Assembly: GCF_003182155.1 (NCBI RefSeq) | Contig: NZ_QGTG01000002.1 | Location: 124,001-188,000 of the forward strand | From: Chitinophaga sp. S165 | GTDB taxonomy: Bacteria > Bacteroidota > Bacteroidia > Chitinophagales > Chitinophagaceae | Length of the DNA stretch: 64,000 nucleotides | Reading direction: 5' to 3' | Shown here: one piece after another, positions 8,498 through 17,177 of the stretch | Layout of the letters: the number at the start of each line of letters is the position of its first letter | Numbering within the stretch: position 1 is the first letter of the stretch | The notes under the pieces: model-generated | Told to the model about the DNA's origin: nothing | The model's input: the letters and a program-made list of their open reading frames with translations, nothing else | Database searches by the model: none | Program-made: the position numbers and the translations under genes

Positions 8498-9172
8498 ATG
8501 TTAGAAAAGATCCTGGCGCGTTATCAGCCCTTTCAGCCTGTAGTATTATTTGATCCTGAAAATGACAGGCTATTGCCTATGGACTTCACTGACAGGAATA
8601 CGACCCTTACAGCAGAAATCCTCGATGATACCCAGAAATTCACAGATTATGTAAACCAGCAACTGGCGCAGCATGAATGCATCTTCGGAATAGGAGGTTA
8701 TGCAGAACACCGCACTATCTATTCCCGTAGCAATCACTTTTCTACAGCTGATGAACCTCGCCGTCTGCACCTGGGGATTGACATCTGGGGAGCACCCGGT
8801 ACACCGGTATTTGCCCCGATGGACGGCACCGTACATAGTTTCCGGTTCAATGATATCCACGGCGACTATGGCGCGACTATCATCCTTCGGCACCAGCTGG
8901 AGGGACATGTTTTCCATACCCTCTATGGCCATCTTTCCCTGCGCGACCTGGAAGGCCTGCATGAAAATATGCGGATAGCAGCCGGTCAGATCATCGCACA
9001 TTTCGGAGATATCCCGGAGAACGGCCACTGGCCTCCTCACCTGCATTTCCAGATCATTACTGATATGGAAGGCAATCATGGCGATTACCCCGGGGTATGC
9101 CGCTATAGCGAAAGAGAAAAATACCTGGCCAACTGCCCTGATCCGGACATCATCCTCCAGATGGTGCCTTAA
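8498..9172 (+). CDS. M23 family metallopeptidase without an obvious signal peptide
   Basis: LytM-type zinc peptidase domain, the fold that cuts peptide cross-bridges in peptidoglycan. Metal ligands are visible as H91-x3-D95 (HLGID) and H181-x-H183 (PPHLHF), with H145 in LYGHLS. Surrounding residues APGTPVFAPMDGTV and GDYGATIILRH are standard for M23. The first 85 residues (MLEKILARYQPFQPVVLF...) contain no hydrophobic signal sequence or membrane helix, so export is unexplained. Length 224. Next to it, converging with a 3-bp gap, is an M28 peptidase. The domain call is firm; substrate and location are not. Confidence 0.85.
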   Translation: MLEKILARYQPFQPVVLFDPENDRLLPMDFTDRNTTLTAEILDDTQKFTDYVNQQLAQHECIFGIGGYAEHRTIYSRSNHFSTADEPRRLHLGIDIWGAPGTPVFAPMDGTVHSFRFNDIHGDYGATIILRHQLEGHVFHTLYGHLSLRDLEGLHENMRIAAGQIIAHFGDIPENGHWPPHLHFQIITDMEGNHGDYPGVCRYSEREKYLANCPDPDIILQMVP

Positions 9173-9175
9173 AAA

Positions 9176-10474
9176 CTACCTGCGGCTGCTAACGGCTGTT
9201 TTGTCTATCCGGGAAGGAGTATCCTTGCCATCTACAATAGAGGTAGCACTTGTCGCGATCGCCTGTATAATACTGGTGATATTATCCAGGTCCATGCTTT
9301 CCATTTCATCGTTCACGCTGTGATACAGGGTATCTTTATCGATCTGTGTTGTGGAGATGGTATGTGCGGGTACGCCCAATCTTGCCAGTGTCGCATTGTC
9401 GGAACGGTAAAAGAGTTGTTGTTCCGGATAAGGATCGGGATGGAAACGGAATTTGGAAGAGGCCAGATTACGGCCTAATATCTGCCCGAAATCAGAGCGT
9501 TCGTAACCGGTGATAAAAGCGCTGTTTTTGCCGAATTTAGACTCTTTACCGATCATTTCTATGTTGAACATCGCTACGATCTTTTCAGGGTCTAATTGGC
9601 GGGAAAAATAGCGGGAACCATAACCGCCTATCTCCTCCCCTGTGAAAGCAACAAAAAGAATGCTGCGTACCGGCGGATGTTCTTTGAAGTATTTAGCCAG
9701 CATTAATACAGCGGTCACACCACTGGCGTCGTCATCAGCGCCGTTCGCGATGCTGTCCTGCTCTACAGGCGCCAGTATACCAATGTGGTCATAGTGACCG
9801 GAGAAAATTACATATTCGTCCGGTTTTTCGCTACCGGTGATCATCCCCGCTATATTACAAAGCGGCAGGCGGGTAACCTCCTGGCCGGCCCGGACAGACC
9901 AGTTGTTAACGGCTTCTGCCCCCTGTTTTAAGATAAATACTACGGTAGATGTGCTATCCTGTTTCTCGCTGCCTCGTTGCAGTAATCCTTTGGCGTACTG
10001 TGTAAATTTTTCGCTCTGTTCACTGTCCACCCATACGAGTGTATTATGTGCGGCACGTTTCAATTCCCTTACCTTATTGTCAAAGTTGTCGGCGGCACTG
10101 ATCTGTGCTACTTCCACTTTTGTGTCCTGTGTCCAGCTGATATTACTTTCAACGCCGGAAACAAACAACCTGTCTCCCGAAGCCGGCTGTCCATTCAGGA
10201 CCAGGTCCAGGCGCAGAGGTTTGGTATCGTATTGAAAAAAGGATTGTCTGAAATCATGGTCCCCCGCCAATGGCTGCAAGCCAGCTGCTGCAAATTCCTT
10301 TTCCAGGAATACGGCGGCCTTTTCAGCACCTGGTTTAAAGGTGGCGCGGCCCTCCATATCATCGGCGGCCAGGGTGGATAAGATGCGCTTAACTTCTGAT
10401 TTTTTGATCTTTTGTCCCTGGGCCATGAGGGAGACGAGGCATAGGGCAGGTAGCAATGTATAGTACTTTCTCAT
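9176..10474 (-). CDS. M28 family zinc aminopeptidase, secreted
   Basis: Exported metallopeptidase. The ATG at 10474 is chosen because it gives a clean signal peptide ([21 protein letters not shown]); the longer ORF start at 10531 adds a polar stretch before it. M28 zinc-site motifs: [22 protein letters not shown] (bridging Asp) and [15 protein letters not shown] (catalytic Glu-Glu), followed by the C-terminal [19 protein letters not shown] with the last His ligand. A PA-like insert around residues 110-210 is likely. Probably a periplasmic aminopeptidase; substrate unknown. Confidence 0.88.
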   Translation of the reverse strand: MRKYYTLLPALCLVSLMAQGQKIKKSEVKRILSTLAADDMEGRATFKPGAEKAAVFLEKEFAAAGLQPLAGDHDFRQSFFQYDTKPLRLDLVLNGQPASGDRLFVSGVESNISWTQDTKVEVAQISAADNFDNKVRELKRAAHNTLVWVDSEQSEKFTQYAKGLLQRGSEKQDSTSTVVFILKQGAEAVNNWSVRAGQEVTRLPLCNIAGMITGSEKPDEYVIFSGHYDHIGILAPVEQDSIANGADDDASGVTAVLMLAKYFKEHPPVRSILFVAFTGEEIGGYGSRYFSRQLDPEKIVAMFNIEMIGKESKFGKNSAFITGYERSDFGQILGRNLASSKFRFHPDPYPEQQLFYRSDNATLARLGVPAHTISTTQIDKDTLYHSVNDEMESMDLDNITSIIQAIATSATSIVDGKDTPSRIDKTAVSSRR

Positions 10475-10560
10475 ATTGGTATAACCTTTCAGGTTGTTGT
10501 TGTTTATTGGCAATGTATAAATATACCACACAATGTATTACCGGCACATTGGAACAGCCA

Positions 10561-10568
10561 TATTTTTG
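10561..10568 (+). promoter_or_regulatory. -7 element upstream of ruvB
   Basis: TATTTTTG is an exact TAnnTTTG match, 18 bp upstream of the ruvB ATG. Confidence 0.5.
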
Positions 10569-10585
10569 GTAACTTTCACCCCGAT

Positions 10586-11611
10586 ATGTCTAATCCGCTA
10601 AGACCAGAAGAAAACCGCCAGAGCGCGGCAGAAAAGGAGTTTGAGAATAGCATCCGGCCCCGGGAGATCGTAGATTTCTCCGGGCAGGACCAGATCATTG
10701 AGAACCTGAAGATATTTATCAAGGCAGCCAAATTAAGAGGTGAAGCATTGGACCACATCCTGTTTCATGGTCCTCCGGGATTAGGAAAGACAACCCTTTC
10801 CCGTATCGTGGCAAATGAAATGGGCGTAAATATCAGGGAAACTTCAGGGCCGGTTATAGAAAAGCCGGGCGATCTCGCAGGCCTGCTTACTAACCTGGAA
10901 GACAAGGATGTACTCTTCATCGACGAGATCCACCGGCTTAGTACGGTGGTGGAAGAATACCTGTATTCAGCCATGGAGGATTACCGTATTGATATCATGA
11001 TAGATACCGGTCCCAGTGCACGCTCCATACAGATCACACTGCATCCGTTTACACTGATAGGCGCAACCACCCGTTCAGGTTTACTGACGGCGCCATTGCT
11101 ATCCCGCTTCGGTATTAAATCCAGGCTGGAATATTATAGTGCCGCTACCCTGCAGAAGATCATCTGGCGTGCATCGGGATTATTGCAAACAAAGATCACT
11201 TCAGATGCTGCTATGGAAATAGCCCGCCGCTCCAGAGGTACTCCTCGTATTGCCAATGGATTGCTGAGACGTGTGCGCGATTTTGCACAAGTGGTAGGTA
11301 ATGGTACCATCGACCTGGAAATAGCTCAATTCAGCCTGAAAGCACTGAATGTGGATGAATACGGACTGGATGAGATGGACAACCGCATTCTGCAGGTGAT
11401 CATTGAGAACTTTAAAGGCGGGCCGGTAGGTATCACCACCATTGCAACAGCTGTAGGAGAAGAAGCAGGGACCCTGGAAGAAGTGTATGAGCCGTTCCTG
11501 ATACAGGAAGGATTTATAAAACGTACGCCACGAGGAAGAGAAGTTACAGAGAAGGCGTATATGCATCTGGGCAAAGCCCCGAGAGGAGGCGCTCCAGGCA
11601 TGTTATTCTAA
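10586..11611 (+). CDS. ruvB: Holliday junction branch migration ATPase RuvB
   Basis: Hexameric AAA+ motor that drives branch migration with RuvA. Walker A GPPGLGKT (62-69), Walker B FIDEIHRL (111-118), sensor 1 GATTRSG (159-165) and a C-terminal winged-helix domain ([13 protein letters not shown] onwards, ending [12 protein letters not shown]). The 341-residue length is normal. ruvC lies about 6.6 kb downstream; ruvA is not in the window. A terminator follows directly. Confidence 0.97.
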   Translation: MSNPLRPEENRQSAAEKEFENSIRPREIVDFSGQDQIIENLKIFIKAAKLRGEALDHILFHGPPGLGKTTLSRIVANEMGVNIRETSGPVIEKPGDLAGLLTNLEDKDVLFIDEIHRLSTVVEEYLYSAMEDYRIDIMIDTGPSARSIQITLHPFTLIGATTRSGLLTAPLLSRFGIKSRLEYYSAATLQKIIWRASGLLQTKITSDAAMEIARRSRGTPRIANGLLRRVRDFAQVVGNGTIDLEIAQFSLKALNVDEYGLDEMDNRILQVIIENFKGGPVGITTIATAVGEEAGTLEEVYEPFLIQEGFIKRTPRGREVTEKAYMHLGKAPRGGAPGMLF

Positions 11612-11627
11612 TCTAACTAAAAAATAA

Positions 11628-11647
11628 AAGGGAGCGAAAGCTCCCTT
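11628..11647 (+). terminator. terminator after ruvB
   Basis: 8-bp stem AAGGGAGC/GCTCCCTT with a GAAA tetraloop, 17 bp after the ruvB stop; only a short T-rich tail follows. It could also serve the opposite bestrophin gene. Confidence 0.7.
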
Positions 11648-11804
11648 ACTTGTTTCCTCCATATAACACTCTATATCCATGTCGGAATGACGTCCGGCGC
11701 AATAGTATTCCTCCTGAATCCTTGATTGAGCTTTTAATTCGTGTGCACCGGTACGTTATCCCTCCTCCAACAGAGTAAAGTAAGTGTAGGCTTTAAACAG
11801 TTTA

Positions 11805-12716
11805 TTACATTACAAAGAAAGAATGTTCAGCACTGATTGTTTCAGGTACCTGGTGATCGTTCAGCATCTGTTTCAGATCTCGTTCAATATTCCTGGATAT
11901 CGTTGTCATTGGCGTATCCGTAGGTTTATTATCAAACGGGTCCTGCAGATGTATCGCCATCTTTTCTATCAGTAAAAAAGAAGCAGCAATAGCCACTACC
12001 ATTGGAACTTCTATCAGGCCGAAATACTCTATCAGTGCAAACGGCAACAGCAGTATGAAGAAGTTCATGGCAAAATGGATGTAAAGACTATAAGTAGCCG
12101 GGAAGACCGTATTCTTGATACGCTCACATTTACCCATCGCGTCACACAAACGGCTTAAGGTCTGGTCCAGCTGTACCTGTTGGTATTCATTGATCCAGCC
12201 CTGCTTCAGTGCATAGTTTAAGTCGCGTGCATGCAATTCAAGCAATCCCATAGGGATGTTGTTATACCTGCATACGTGAGATACTTCTCTTTTCGGGATA
12301 TGCCTGTCAAGACCATCCCTGCCATCCAGTCCACGAAGGGACTGACTCAGCGCATAACACCAGGCTATCTGCCTGCGTACCATACGTTCTCTGAAATGGC
12401 TGATATCTTCTGCATTGTAAGAGTTGTCTATGAATGAGAGCACCTGCCTTGAAAACGTACGGGAATCATTTACGATAGCGCCCCATATTGTTCTTGCCTC
12501 CCACCAACGGTCGTACGCCTGGTTAGAACGAAAGGCCAGCAGCAGTGATATGACGGTCCCCATGATCATTGGTACGGACAGGGGAATAGACATATCTTTC
12601 AGATTGAACTTGTCGTGCAGTAAAACTATCACCAGAGTATATACCGCTACTAACAGGATCTCGTATTTTATTTTCCCGAAAACATACTTTAACGGGATGT
12701 TTTTCTTCAGTAACAT
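11805..12716 (-). CDS. bestrophin-like (UPF0187) membrane channel
   Basis: Predicted bestrophin family anion channel of the inner membrane. Signature: an early hydrophobic helix (IKYEILLVAVYTLVIVLL), then VPMIMGTVISLLLAFRSNQAYDRWWEARTIWGAIVNDSR, the most conserved segment of the bacterial family, and a later hairpin of two helices around residue 215-255. The length of 303 is typical. It follows the UspA-like gene by 21 bp on the same strand, so the two probably form an operon controlled by the repeat array upstream of that gene. The transported ion is not known. Confidence 0.85.
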   Translation of the reverse strand: MLLKKNIPLKYVFGKIKYEILLVAVYTLVIVLLHDKFNLKDMSIPLSVPMIMGTVISLLLAFRSNQAYDRWWEARTIWGAIVNDSRTFSRQVLSFIDNSYNAEDISHFRERMVRRQIAWCYALSQSLRGLDGRDGLDRHIPKREVSHVCRYNNIPMGLLELHARDLNYALKQGWINEYQQVQLDQTLSRLCDAMGKCERIKNTVFPATYSLYIHFAMNFFILLLPFALIEYFGLIEVPMVVAIAASFLLIEKMAIHLQDPFDNKPTDTPMTTISRNIERDLKQMLNDHQVPETISAEHSFFVM

Positions 12717-12737
12717 CTTGTAACGGTTTTATGATTT

Positions 12738-13217
12738 TTACACTTCAAATAACTCAGACATCGCAGATACCAGGTATTTCTCTTTTCTTGGCGCCAATGG
12801 TATCTGATGTACAGGGTACTTGCTTTTTCTTATCAGCTCTGCAGGATTATAACTGTTTGCTCCTGCTTTGCGGAATTCTTCTTTCGCTGCACATGCTATT
12901 ATATCGATGTTATGATATAACAGGAAGTTGCGGAACAAGCCTTTACCATTACCTATCAGAAATTCGGTTTTCAATGAATGAATGACAGATGCATATTTAT
13001 TTTTGATGATCTCGCAGGCATCTTTATAATCTTCTGTGATGAGATCATAGTGAGATGATCGCCTGGATAACATCATGAGGTCCATTATAGAACCAGGCAT
13101 ATCTATAGCGTGCATCAGGACAATATTAAGTGGTTCACCACCAAAGCGCTCAACCACACCGTGCACTACACGAAGAGACCGGATAGAAAAATCTGTAGGA
13201 ATCAATACATGCTTCAT
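12738..13217 (-). CDS. UspA-like universal stress family protein
   Basis: Cytoplasmic alpha/beta protein of 159 residues. The start MKHVLIPTDFSIRSLRVVHGV is the classic first strand and loop of UspA domains (hhhPTDFS); the middle NIVLMHAID also fits. The C-terminal ATP loop G-2x-G-9x-G(S/T) is not clear: it reads IDIIACAAKEEFRKAG without the glycine pattern, so nucleotide binding is doubtful. It is the first gene of a likely operon with the bestrophin-like channel. Upstream are a -7 element (13235-13242) and four contiguous 11-bp repeats (13323-13366). Confidence 0.7.
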   Translation of the reverse strand: MKHVLIPTDFSIRSLRVVHGVVERFGGEPLNIVLMHAIDMPGSIMDLMMLSRRSSHYDLITEDYKDACEIIKNKYASVIHSLKTEFLIGNGKGLFRNFLLYHNIDIIACAAKEEFRKAGANSYNPAELIRKSKYPVHQIPLAPRKEKYLVSAMSELFEV

Positions 13218-13234
13218 GGGTAATTATTTTGACA

Positions 13235-13242
13235 CAAAACTA
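13235..13242 (-). promoter_or_regulatory. -7 element of the usp-bestrophin operon
   Basis: TAGTTTTG on the minus strand, an exact TAnnTTTG match. Expected transcript start is about 10 nt before the ATG at 13217. The repeats upstream lie where an activator would bind. Confidence 0.55.
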
Positions 13243-13322
13243 CCAGCATGAGATTAGCAACAGGTAAGCTTAAGATAAAAGCAACTTAAAAAAAGGGTAA
13301 AAATGCAGTAAGAAAACACTGT

Positions 13323-13366
13323 TAAGGTAAGAGAGGGGTCAAAAAGTGGTAAGAAAGCGGTAAGAA
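13323..13366 (-). promoter_or_regulatory. four contiguous 11-bp direct repeats, likely response-regulator operator
   Basis: Read on the minus strand from 13366: TTCTTACCGCT, TTCTTACCACT, TTTTGACCCCT, CTCTTACCTTA, with no gaps. Isolated extra GTAAG cores occur on the plus strand at 13263 and 13307. 11-bp spaced direct repeats are the binding pattern of OmpR/PhoB-type regulators. The array lies 106-149 bp upstream of the UspA-like ATG and next to the gene pair for a sensor kinase and PhoB-type regulator. Confidence 0.6.
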
Positions 13367-13376
13367 GTTAATATTA

Positions 13377-14750
13377 TCATGAACGCGAATATGTAGGCAG
13401 GGTGATCCTTATTTCAGTGCCCTGGTTCTCCCGGCTATTCACGATGATATTGCCACCATGTAAGCGGATGATATTACGGGCAAGTGGCAGGCCGATACCA
13501 TATCCTTTATATCCGCCTGTATTGGAAGCACGGTAAAAAGGGTCATAAATAAAAGGCATATCCTGGGCAGGGATACCAATACCATTATCTTTAATGATGA
13601 TGAGATTGTTTTTGTCTGTAGCTGCCAGTGCGATAGACGCAGGACGGTTATCAGAATATTTACAGGCATTCTGTACAATATTGCTCAATGCCAGTTGTAA
13701 TAGTTGTGCATTCCCCAATATGACCAACTTATCTTCTTCTTCCGGCAGCATAGTATAGTCAATCGCTACCTTGTTCTCCGGGTTGATGCGGTCTATGGTT
13801 TCTTTTACGGTGAAGATCAGTTCATCCGTACGTATTCTGTCAAGATGTTGTTTTTTACCATCAAAACCGGTCTGGGCGAGGCTCAGCAGGCTTTTCGTAA
13901 TATGCTCCAGTCTTTCTGCCTCTTTTAATATTACAGACAGCGACTGCCGGTATTGTTCTTCGGGGCGTTGCTTATTCAGCGCCAGCTCAGCTTCTCCGAT
14001 GATGGCTGTTAGCGGTGTACCCAATTCATGGGAGGCATTACTTACGAAGTTATTTTGTGTTTCAAAAGCTGTTTCAAGGCGGTCCAGCATGTTATTGAAG
14101 GTAAGGGCCAGCTCACTCATTTCATCTGTACTGTCGGCCGTATCGAGGCGCAGATGGAGGTTGTGCGCCCTGATATCCTTAACGCGGGAAGTGATCTTTC
14201 GAACCGGCCGCAGAATGTAACGGGAGAAGAAAAGCCCGGCTGTTACCACTACTACGGCAGCAATGGCCATACATATCATCAGCGTTCTTCTCAGCTCTGT
14301 CATAAACTGCTGACCATATACGTTACTTGCAGAGACGATCACGATGTATCTCCCTGCTTCATTTTCAAATAAGACGCCTTCGTAGAAGATGTCCCTATAG
14401 CGGTAAGTAGCCTTCCCTTCCGTCTTTACTCTGTTATAGAAATTCTTTTGTAATGGTTTAAGTCCGGGATCAAGGGGTGCAACGCCGGTGGTATCCAGTC
14501 GTATAAAATATTCTCTCTCGTGTGGTAAACGTTCCAGGTGCTCATTACGGATCTCAGCATATGCGGCGCTGTTATCCTTATCTGTTGTAAATCTGGCCCT
14601 GGCGGCTATATATGCCCTGATCTCAAGGCGTTTGTAGAAGTCATCGAAAGACTGACGGTTGATAAGAAAATAGGCAAAAGCCGCCATCATCAGGATGATG
14701 GAGACTGTGAGCGCAATAAATAAACCTAATATCTTATTACGTATGGTCAT
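13377..14750 (-). CDS. two-component sensor histidine kinase
   Basis: Membrane kinase of the two-component pair. Two membrane helices (about 8-30 and 156-176) bracket a ~125-residue periplasmic sensor domain; then HAMP (about 177-230), dimerisation/phosphoacceptor motif SHELGTP with H241, and a catalytic domain with N box NIVQNACKYS, G1 DNGIGIP, F box FYRAS and G2 GYGIGLPLA. The start overlaps the regulator's stop by 4 nt, so they are translationally coupled. The signal is unknown; the adjacent 11-bp repeat array suggests that control of the usp-bestrophin operon is one output. Confidence 0.92.
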   Translation of the reverse strand: MTIRNKILGLFIALTVSIILMMAAFAYFLINRQSFDDFYKRLEIRAYIAARARFTTDKDNSAAYAEIRNEHLERLPHEREYFIRLDTTGVAPLDPGLKPLQKNFYNRVKTEGKATYRYRDIFYEGVLFENEAGRYIVIVSASNVYGQQFMTELRRTLMICMAIAAVVVVTAGLFFSRYILRPVRKITSRVKDIRAHNLHLRLDTADSTDEMSELALTFNNMLDRLETAFETQNNFVSNASHELGTPLTAIIGEAELALNKQRPEEQYRQSLSVILKEAERLEHITKSLLSLAQTGFDGKKQHLDRIRTDELIFTVKETIDRINPENKVAIDYTMLPEEEDKLVILGNAQLLQLALSNIVQNACKYSDNRPASIALAATDKNNLIIIKDNGIGIPAQDMPFIYDPFYRASNTGGYKGYGIGLPLARNIIRLHGGNIIVNSRENQGTEIRITLPTYSRS

Positions 14751-15460
14751 TCTTCTTCTTTAAGCATATATCCCATTCCTACGACCGTCTGGATCAGCGC
14801 CGGCTGTTCCTTACGGTTCACTTTCTTACGGAGGTAATTGACATACACGTCCACTACTTTAGTGTTCATATTAAAGTCGATGCCCCAAACATTTTCCAGG
14901 ATCTCCATTCTGGACAGCACGCGGCGCGGGTTTCTCATCATGTATTCGAGTAGCCGGTATTCAGTGGCTGTCAGCACGATGTTTTCGCCGTAACGGCTGG
15001 CACTTTTAGTATTGAGGTTCAGCTCAAGATCGGCTACTTTCAGCACGTTGCCGGGAGTACTATTACCGTTGCCGGGGGGCGTATTGGCGGTAGTATCAGG
15101 AGTGCGGCGTAAGAGCGAGCGTATGCGCGCCAGTAGTTCGGCCTGTTTGAAGGGCTTAACGAGATAATCGTCAGCACCACTGTCCAATCCCGCCACCACG
15201 TTCTCTGTAGAACCAAGCGCGGTGAGCATCAGTATAGGCGTAGCGTCCTGTTGTTTGCGCAATTCCTTACAAACAGCTATACCGTTCATACCTGGCAACA
15301 TTACATCCAGGATGATCAGCTGAAAATTGTTTTCCATTGCCATCTGCAAACCGGACTGCCCGTCCAGCGCCACGCTCACGTCATACCCCGCTTCCGTCAG
15401 GTAGCGGCGTATGAATGAGACTACTGAGGGTTCATCTTCTATGAGTAAAAGTTTCATCAC
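14747..15460 (-). CDS. OmpR/PhoB-family response regulator
   Basis: Receiver domain with acidic pocket E8-D9, phosphoacceptor D52 (LDVMLPGMNG) and K102 (DDYLVKPF), then a winged-helix DNA-binding domain (LTATEYRLLEYMMRNPRRVLSR ... VDVYVNYLRKKV ... GMGYML). A ~20-residue polar Gly/Asn/Pro/Thr linker (TPDTTANTPPGNGNSTPGN) joins the two. Cognate partner of the kinase with which it overlaps by 4 nt. Likely binder of the 11-bp repeats at 13323-13366 (inference from location and repeat type). Confidence 0.95.
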   Translation of the reverse strand: MMKLLLIEDEPSVVSFIRRYLTEAGYDVSVALDGQSGLQMAMENNFQLIILDVMLPGMNGIAVCKELRKQQDATPILMLTALGSTENVVAGLDSGADDYLVKPFKQAELLARIRSLLRRTPDTTANTPPGNGNSTPGNVLKVADLELNLNTKSASRYGENIVLTATEYRLLEYMMRNPRRVLSRMEILENVWGIDFNMNTKVVDVYVNYLRKKVNRKEQPALIQTVVGMGYMLKEEE

Positions 15461-15487
15461 ATCTCTGAAATGGTTTGCAGAAACAGA

Positions 15488-15544
15488 AAGCTCCGGGCGG
15501 AGACTGAATGGTCAGACCTCTTCGCCGGGAGCTTCCCGATATAT
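15488..15544 (-). terminator. hairpin after the RprY-like regulator gene
   Basis: 12-bp arms AAGCTCCGGGCG (15488-15499) and CGCCGGGAGCTT (15533-15544) with one mismatch and a 33-nt loop. A broken T-rich stretch follows on the minus strand. Confidence 0.5.
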
Positions 15545-15557
15545 TGTCTTAATAAGA

Positions 15558-16259
15558 TCAATCTTTAACTACCAGGCGGAATCCGTTACCATGTATATTG
15601 ACGATCTCGATATCCGGATCTTCCTTTAGGTATTTGCGGAGTTTGGCGATATAAACGTCCATGCTACGTCCGTTGAAATAGGTATCACTACCCCATATTT
15701 TCTTCAGTGCAAGCTCTCTTGGCAGCAGGTCGTTCTTATGCTCGCAGAGCATGCGTAACAGTTCATTTTCTTTTGGAGACAGCGTGTGGGAATCACCATC
15801 CCTTGTAAGTGTACGCAGGCGGGCGTTAAATGCATAACGTCCGATCTTGAATTCATGCTGTTCTTCCTCTTTGCTGTTCAACTCCTGGTTACGTTTCAGG
15901 ATAGCCTTTATTTTCAGCAGCAGCAATTCGCTGTCGAACGGCTTGGCGATGTAGTCGTCTGCGCCCAGTTTATAGCCATGGATCACATCTTCCTTCATTG
16001 TTTTAGCCGACAGGAAGAACAGGGGAATATCCGGATCTACGTCACGGATCTCTTCTGCCAGCTTAAACCCGTCCATATTGGGCATCATGATGTCCAGCAG
16101 GCAGATATCAAATTTTTCACGTCTGAACGCGGCCAGTGCGAGTATACCATCACGGCATAATTCAACATCATAGTCATTCAGTTCCAGATAATTCTTCAGT
16201 ACCATTCCGAGATTGGTATCATCTTCCGCCAGCAATATTTTGGGTTTACGCTCTTCCAT
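15558..16259 (-). CDS. orphan RprY-like response regulator
   Basis: OmpR-family regulator: acidic pocket ED (12-13), phosphoacceptor D56 (CLLDIMMPNMDGF), Lys in DDYIAKPF, and a winged helix with LSPKENELLRMLCEHKN, GRSMDVYIAKLRKYL and HGNGFRLVV, the form I associate with Bacteroides RprY. Start: the ORF opens at 16283, but an exact -7 element (16285-16292) lies directly on that start, so the ATG at 16259 (MEERKPKILL) is preferred. No kinase gene is adjacent. A closely similar regulator is encoded at 18923-19630. Confidence 0.92.
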   Translation of the reverse strand: MEERKPKILLAEDDTNLGMVLKNYLELNDYDVELCRDGILALAAFRREKFDICLLDIMMPNMDGFKLAEEIRDVDPDIPLFFLSAKTMKEDVIHGYKLGADDYIAKPFDSELLLLKIKAILKRNQELNSKEEEQHEFKIGRYAFNARLRTLTRDGDSHTLSPKENELLRMLCEHKNDLLPRELALKKIWGSDTYFNGRSMDVYIAKLRKYLKEDPDIEIVNIHGNGFRLVVKD

Positions 16260-16284
16260 ATTCAATAAAGTATTAATGTGCAAA

Positions 16285-16292
16285 CAAATATA
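16285..16292 (-). promoter_or_regulatory. -7 element of the RprY-like gene
   Basis: TATATTTG on the minus strand, exact TAnnTTTG match. It places the transcript start downstream of the upstream ATG at 16283 and supports the start at 16259. Confidence 0.6.
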
Positions 16293-16357
16293 GGTATTAT
16301 TATAGTCAGCAACAGCCAGGCCCTTGCATACAGAACGTTAAAATTAGGTAAAAAAGA

Positions 16358-16369
16358 GGCGAATACGCC
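16358..16369 (-). terminator. short terminator after the DUF3108 gene
   Basis: GGCG-4 nt-CGCC stem followed on the minus strand by TCTTTTTT, 11 bp after the DUF3108 stop. Confidence 0.6.
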
Positions 16370-16379
16370 GGTTTGAGGA

Positions 16380-17168
16380 TTATTTACTGATGAGGGATGT
16401 GAAGTTATAACGCAGGTTCTTATAAGCCACCATATCCACTTTAATACTGCCTACAGAGATGGGGCTATCAACACGCAAGGGCACTTTGTTAGCATCATCG
16501 CTTACCCATACGGTCATTTTTTCCCCTCCTTCAAACATGGTCCCCTTGATCAGTAAGGGGGCGAACTTGATAGAGCGGAACTTTCCGAACTTGGTTTCTA
16601 CTGTCTCCTTACCGATATAACGGATATAGATATTGTAGATCTTATCATCGAGGAACATGTCAAACGGTATCTTATCGCCTGGCTTATACTTATCGAAATT
16701 GATATTCCTGGCGTAATAGATGGCGCTGATCACATCCTGGATACAGGGCGGGGTCTTGGTGGTAGCCTTGTTACTGACAGCGGTATTGCCGATATGATCG
16801 AAGGTAACGTTCTGATTTATCTTGTAGCCGCCCTCATCGACGTTCCTGATAAAGCGTTGAGGTAACAGTGTAGCGGTATCGATGTAGCTTTCGTATCTGT
16901 CTCTTACTTTGAAGAACCAGTCATAGGTACGGAATGTTTTACCATCGCCGGTTACATGATAGACATCTTTTCCGTTCAGTTTCTCGAGCTGGCAGTTAAA
17001 CACGGCTTCACCGGCGCCGACAAAGAGTTTACCGAGGTTATAATAAACTTTGAATGTGATACTTTCACCAGCCCTGAAGCTGGTATTGGTAATTCCGCAG
17101 AATTCGTTCTGTGCAATTGCGGGGCGGATAGCGGCCAGACTAATGATGATTAGTAGAAGACACCTCAT
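16380..17168 (-). CDS. DUF3108 exported protein
   Basis: Signal peptide (MRCLLLIIISLAAIRPAIAQ) followed by GESITFKVYYNLGKLFVGAGEAVF, KDVYHVTGDGKT, DWFFKVRDRYESYID and LLPQRFIRNVDEGGY, the conserved beginning of DUF3108 proteins; the C-terminal half LLIKGTMFEGGEKMTVWVSDD also fits. Probably periplasmic and rich in beta strands. Function unknown; the family often lies next to envelope genes. It begins 9 bp after the flippase-like gene, so the two likely form an operon. Confidence 0.85.
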   Translation of the reverse strand: MRCLLLIIISLAAIRPAIAQNEFCGITNTSFRAGESITFKVYYNLGKLFVGAGEAVFNCQLEKLNGKDVYHVTGDGKTFRTYDWFFKVRDRYESYIDTATLLPQRFIRNVDEGGYKINQNVTFDHIGNTAVSNKATTKTPPCIQDVISAIYYARNINFDKYKPGDKIPFDMFLDDKIYNIYIRYIGKETVETKFGKFRSIKFAPLLIKGTMFEGGEKMTVWVSDDANKVPLRVDSPISVGSIKVDMVAYKNLRYNFTSLISK

Positions 17169-17177
17169 TGATGAAAG

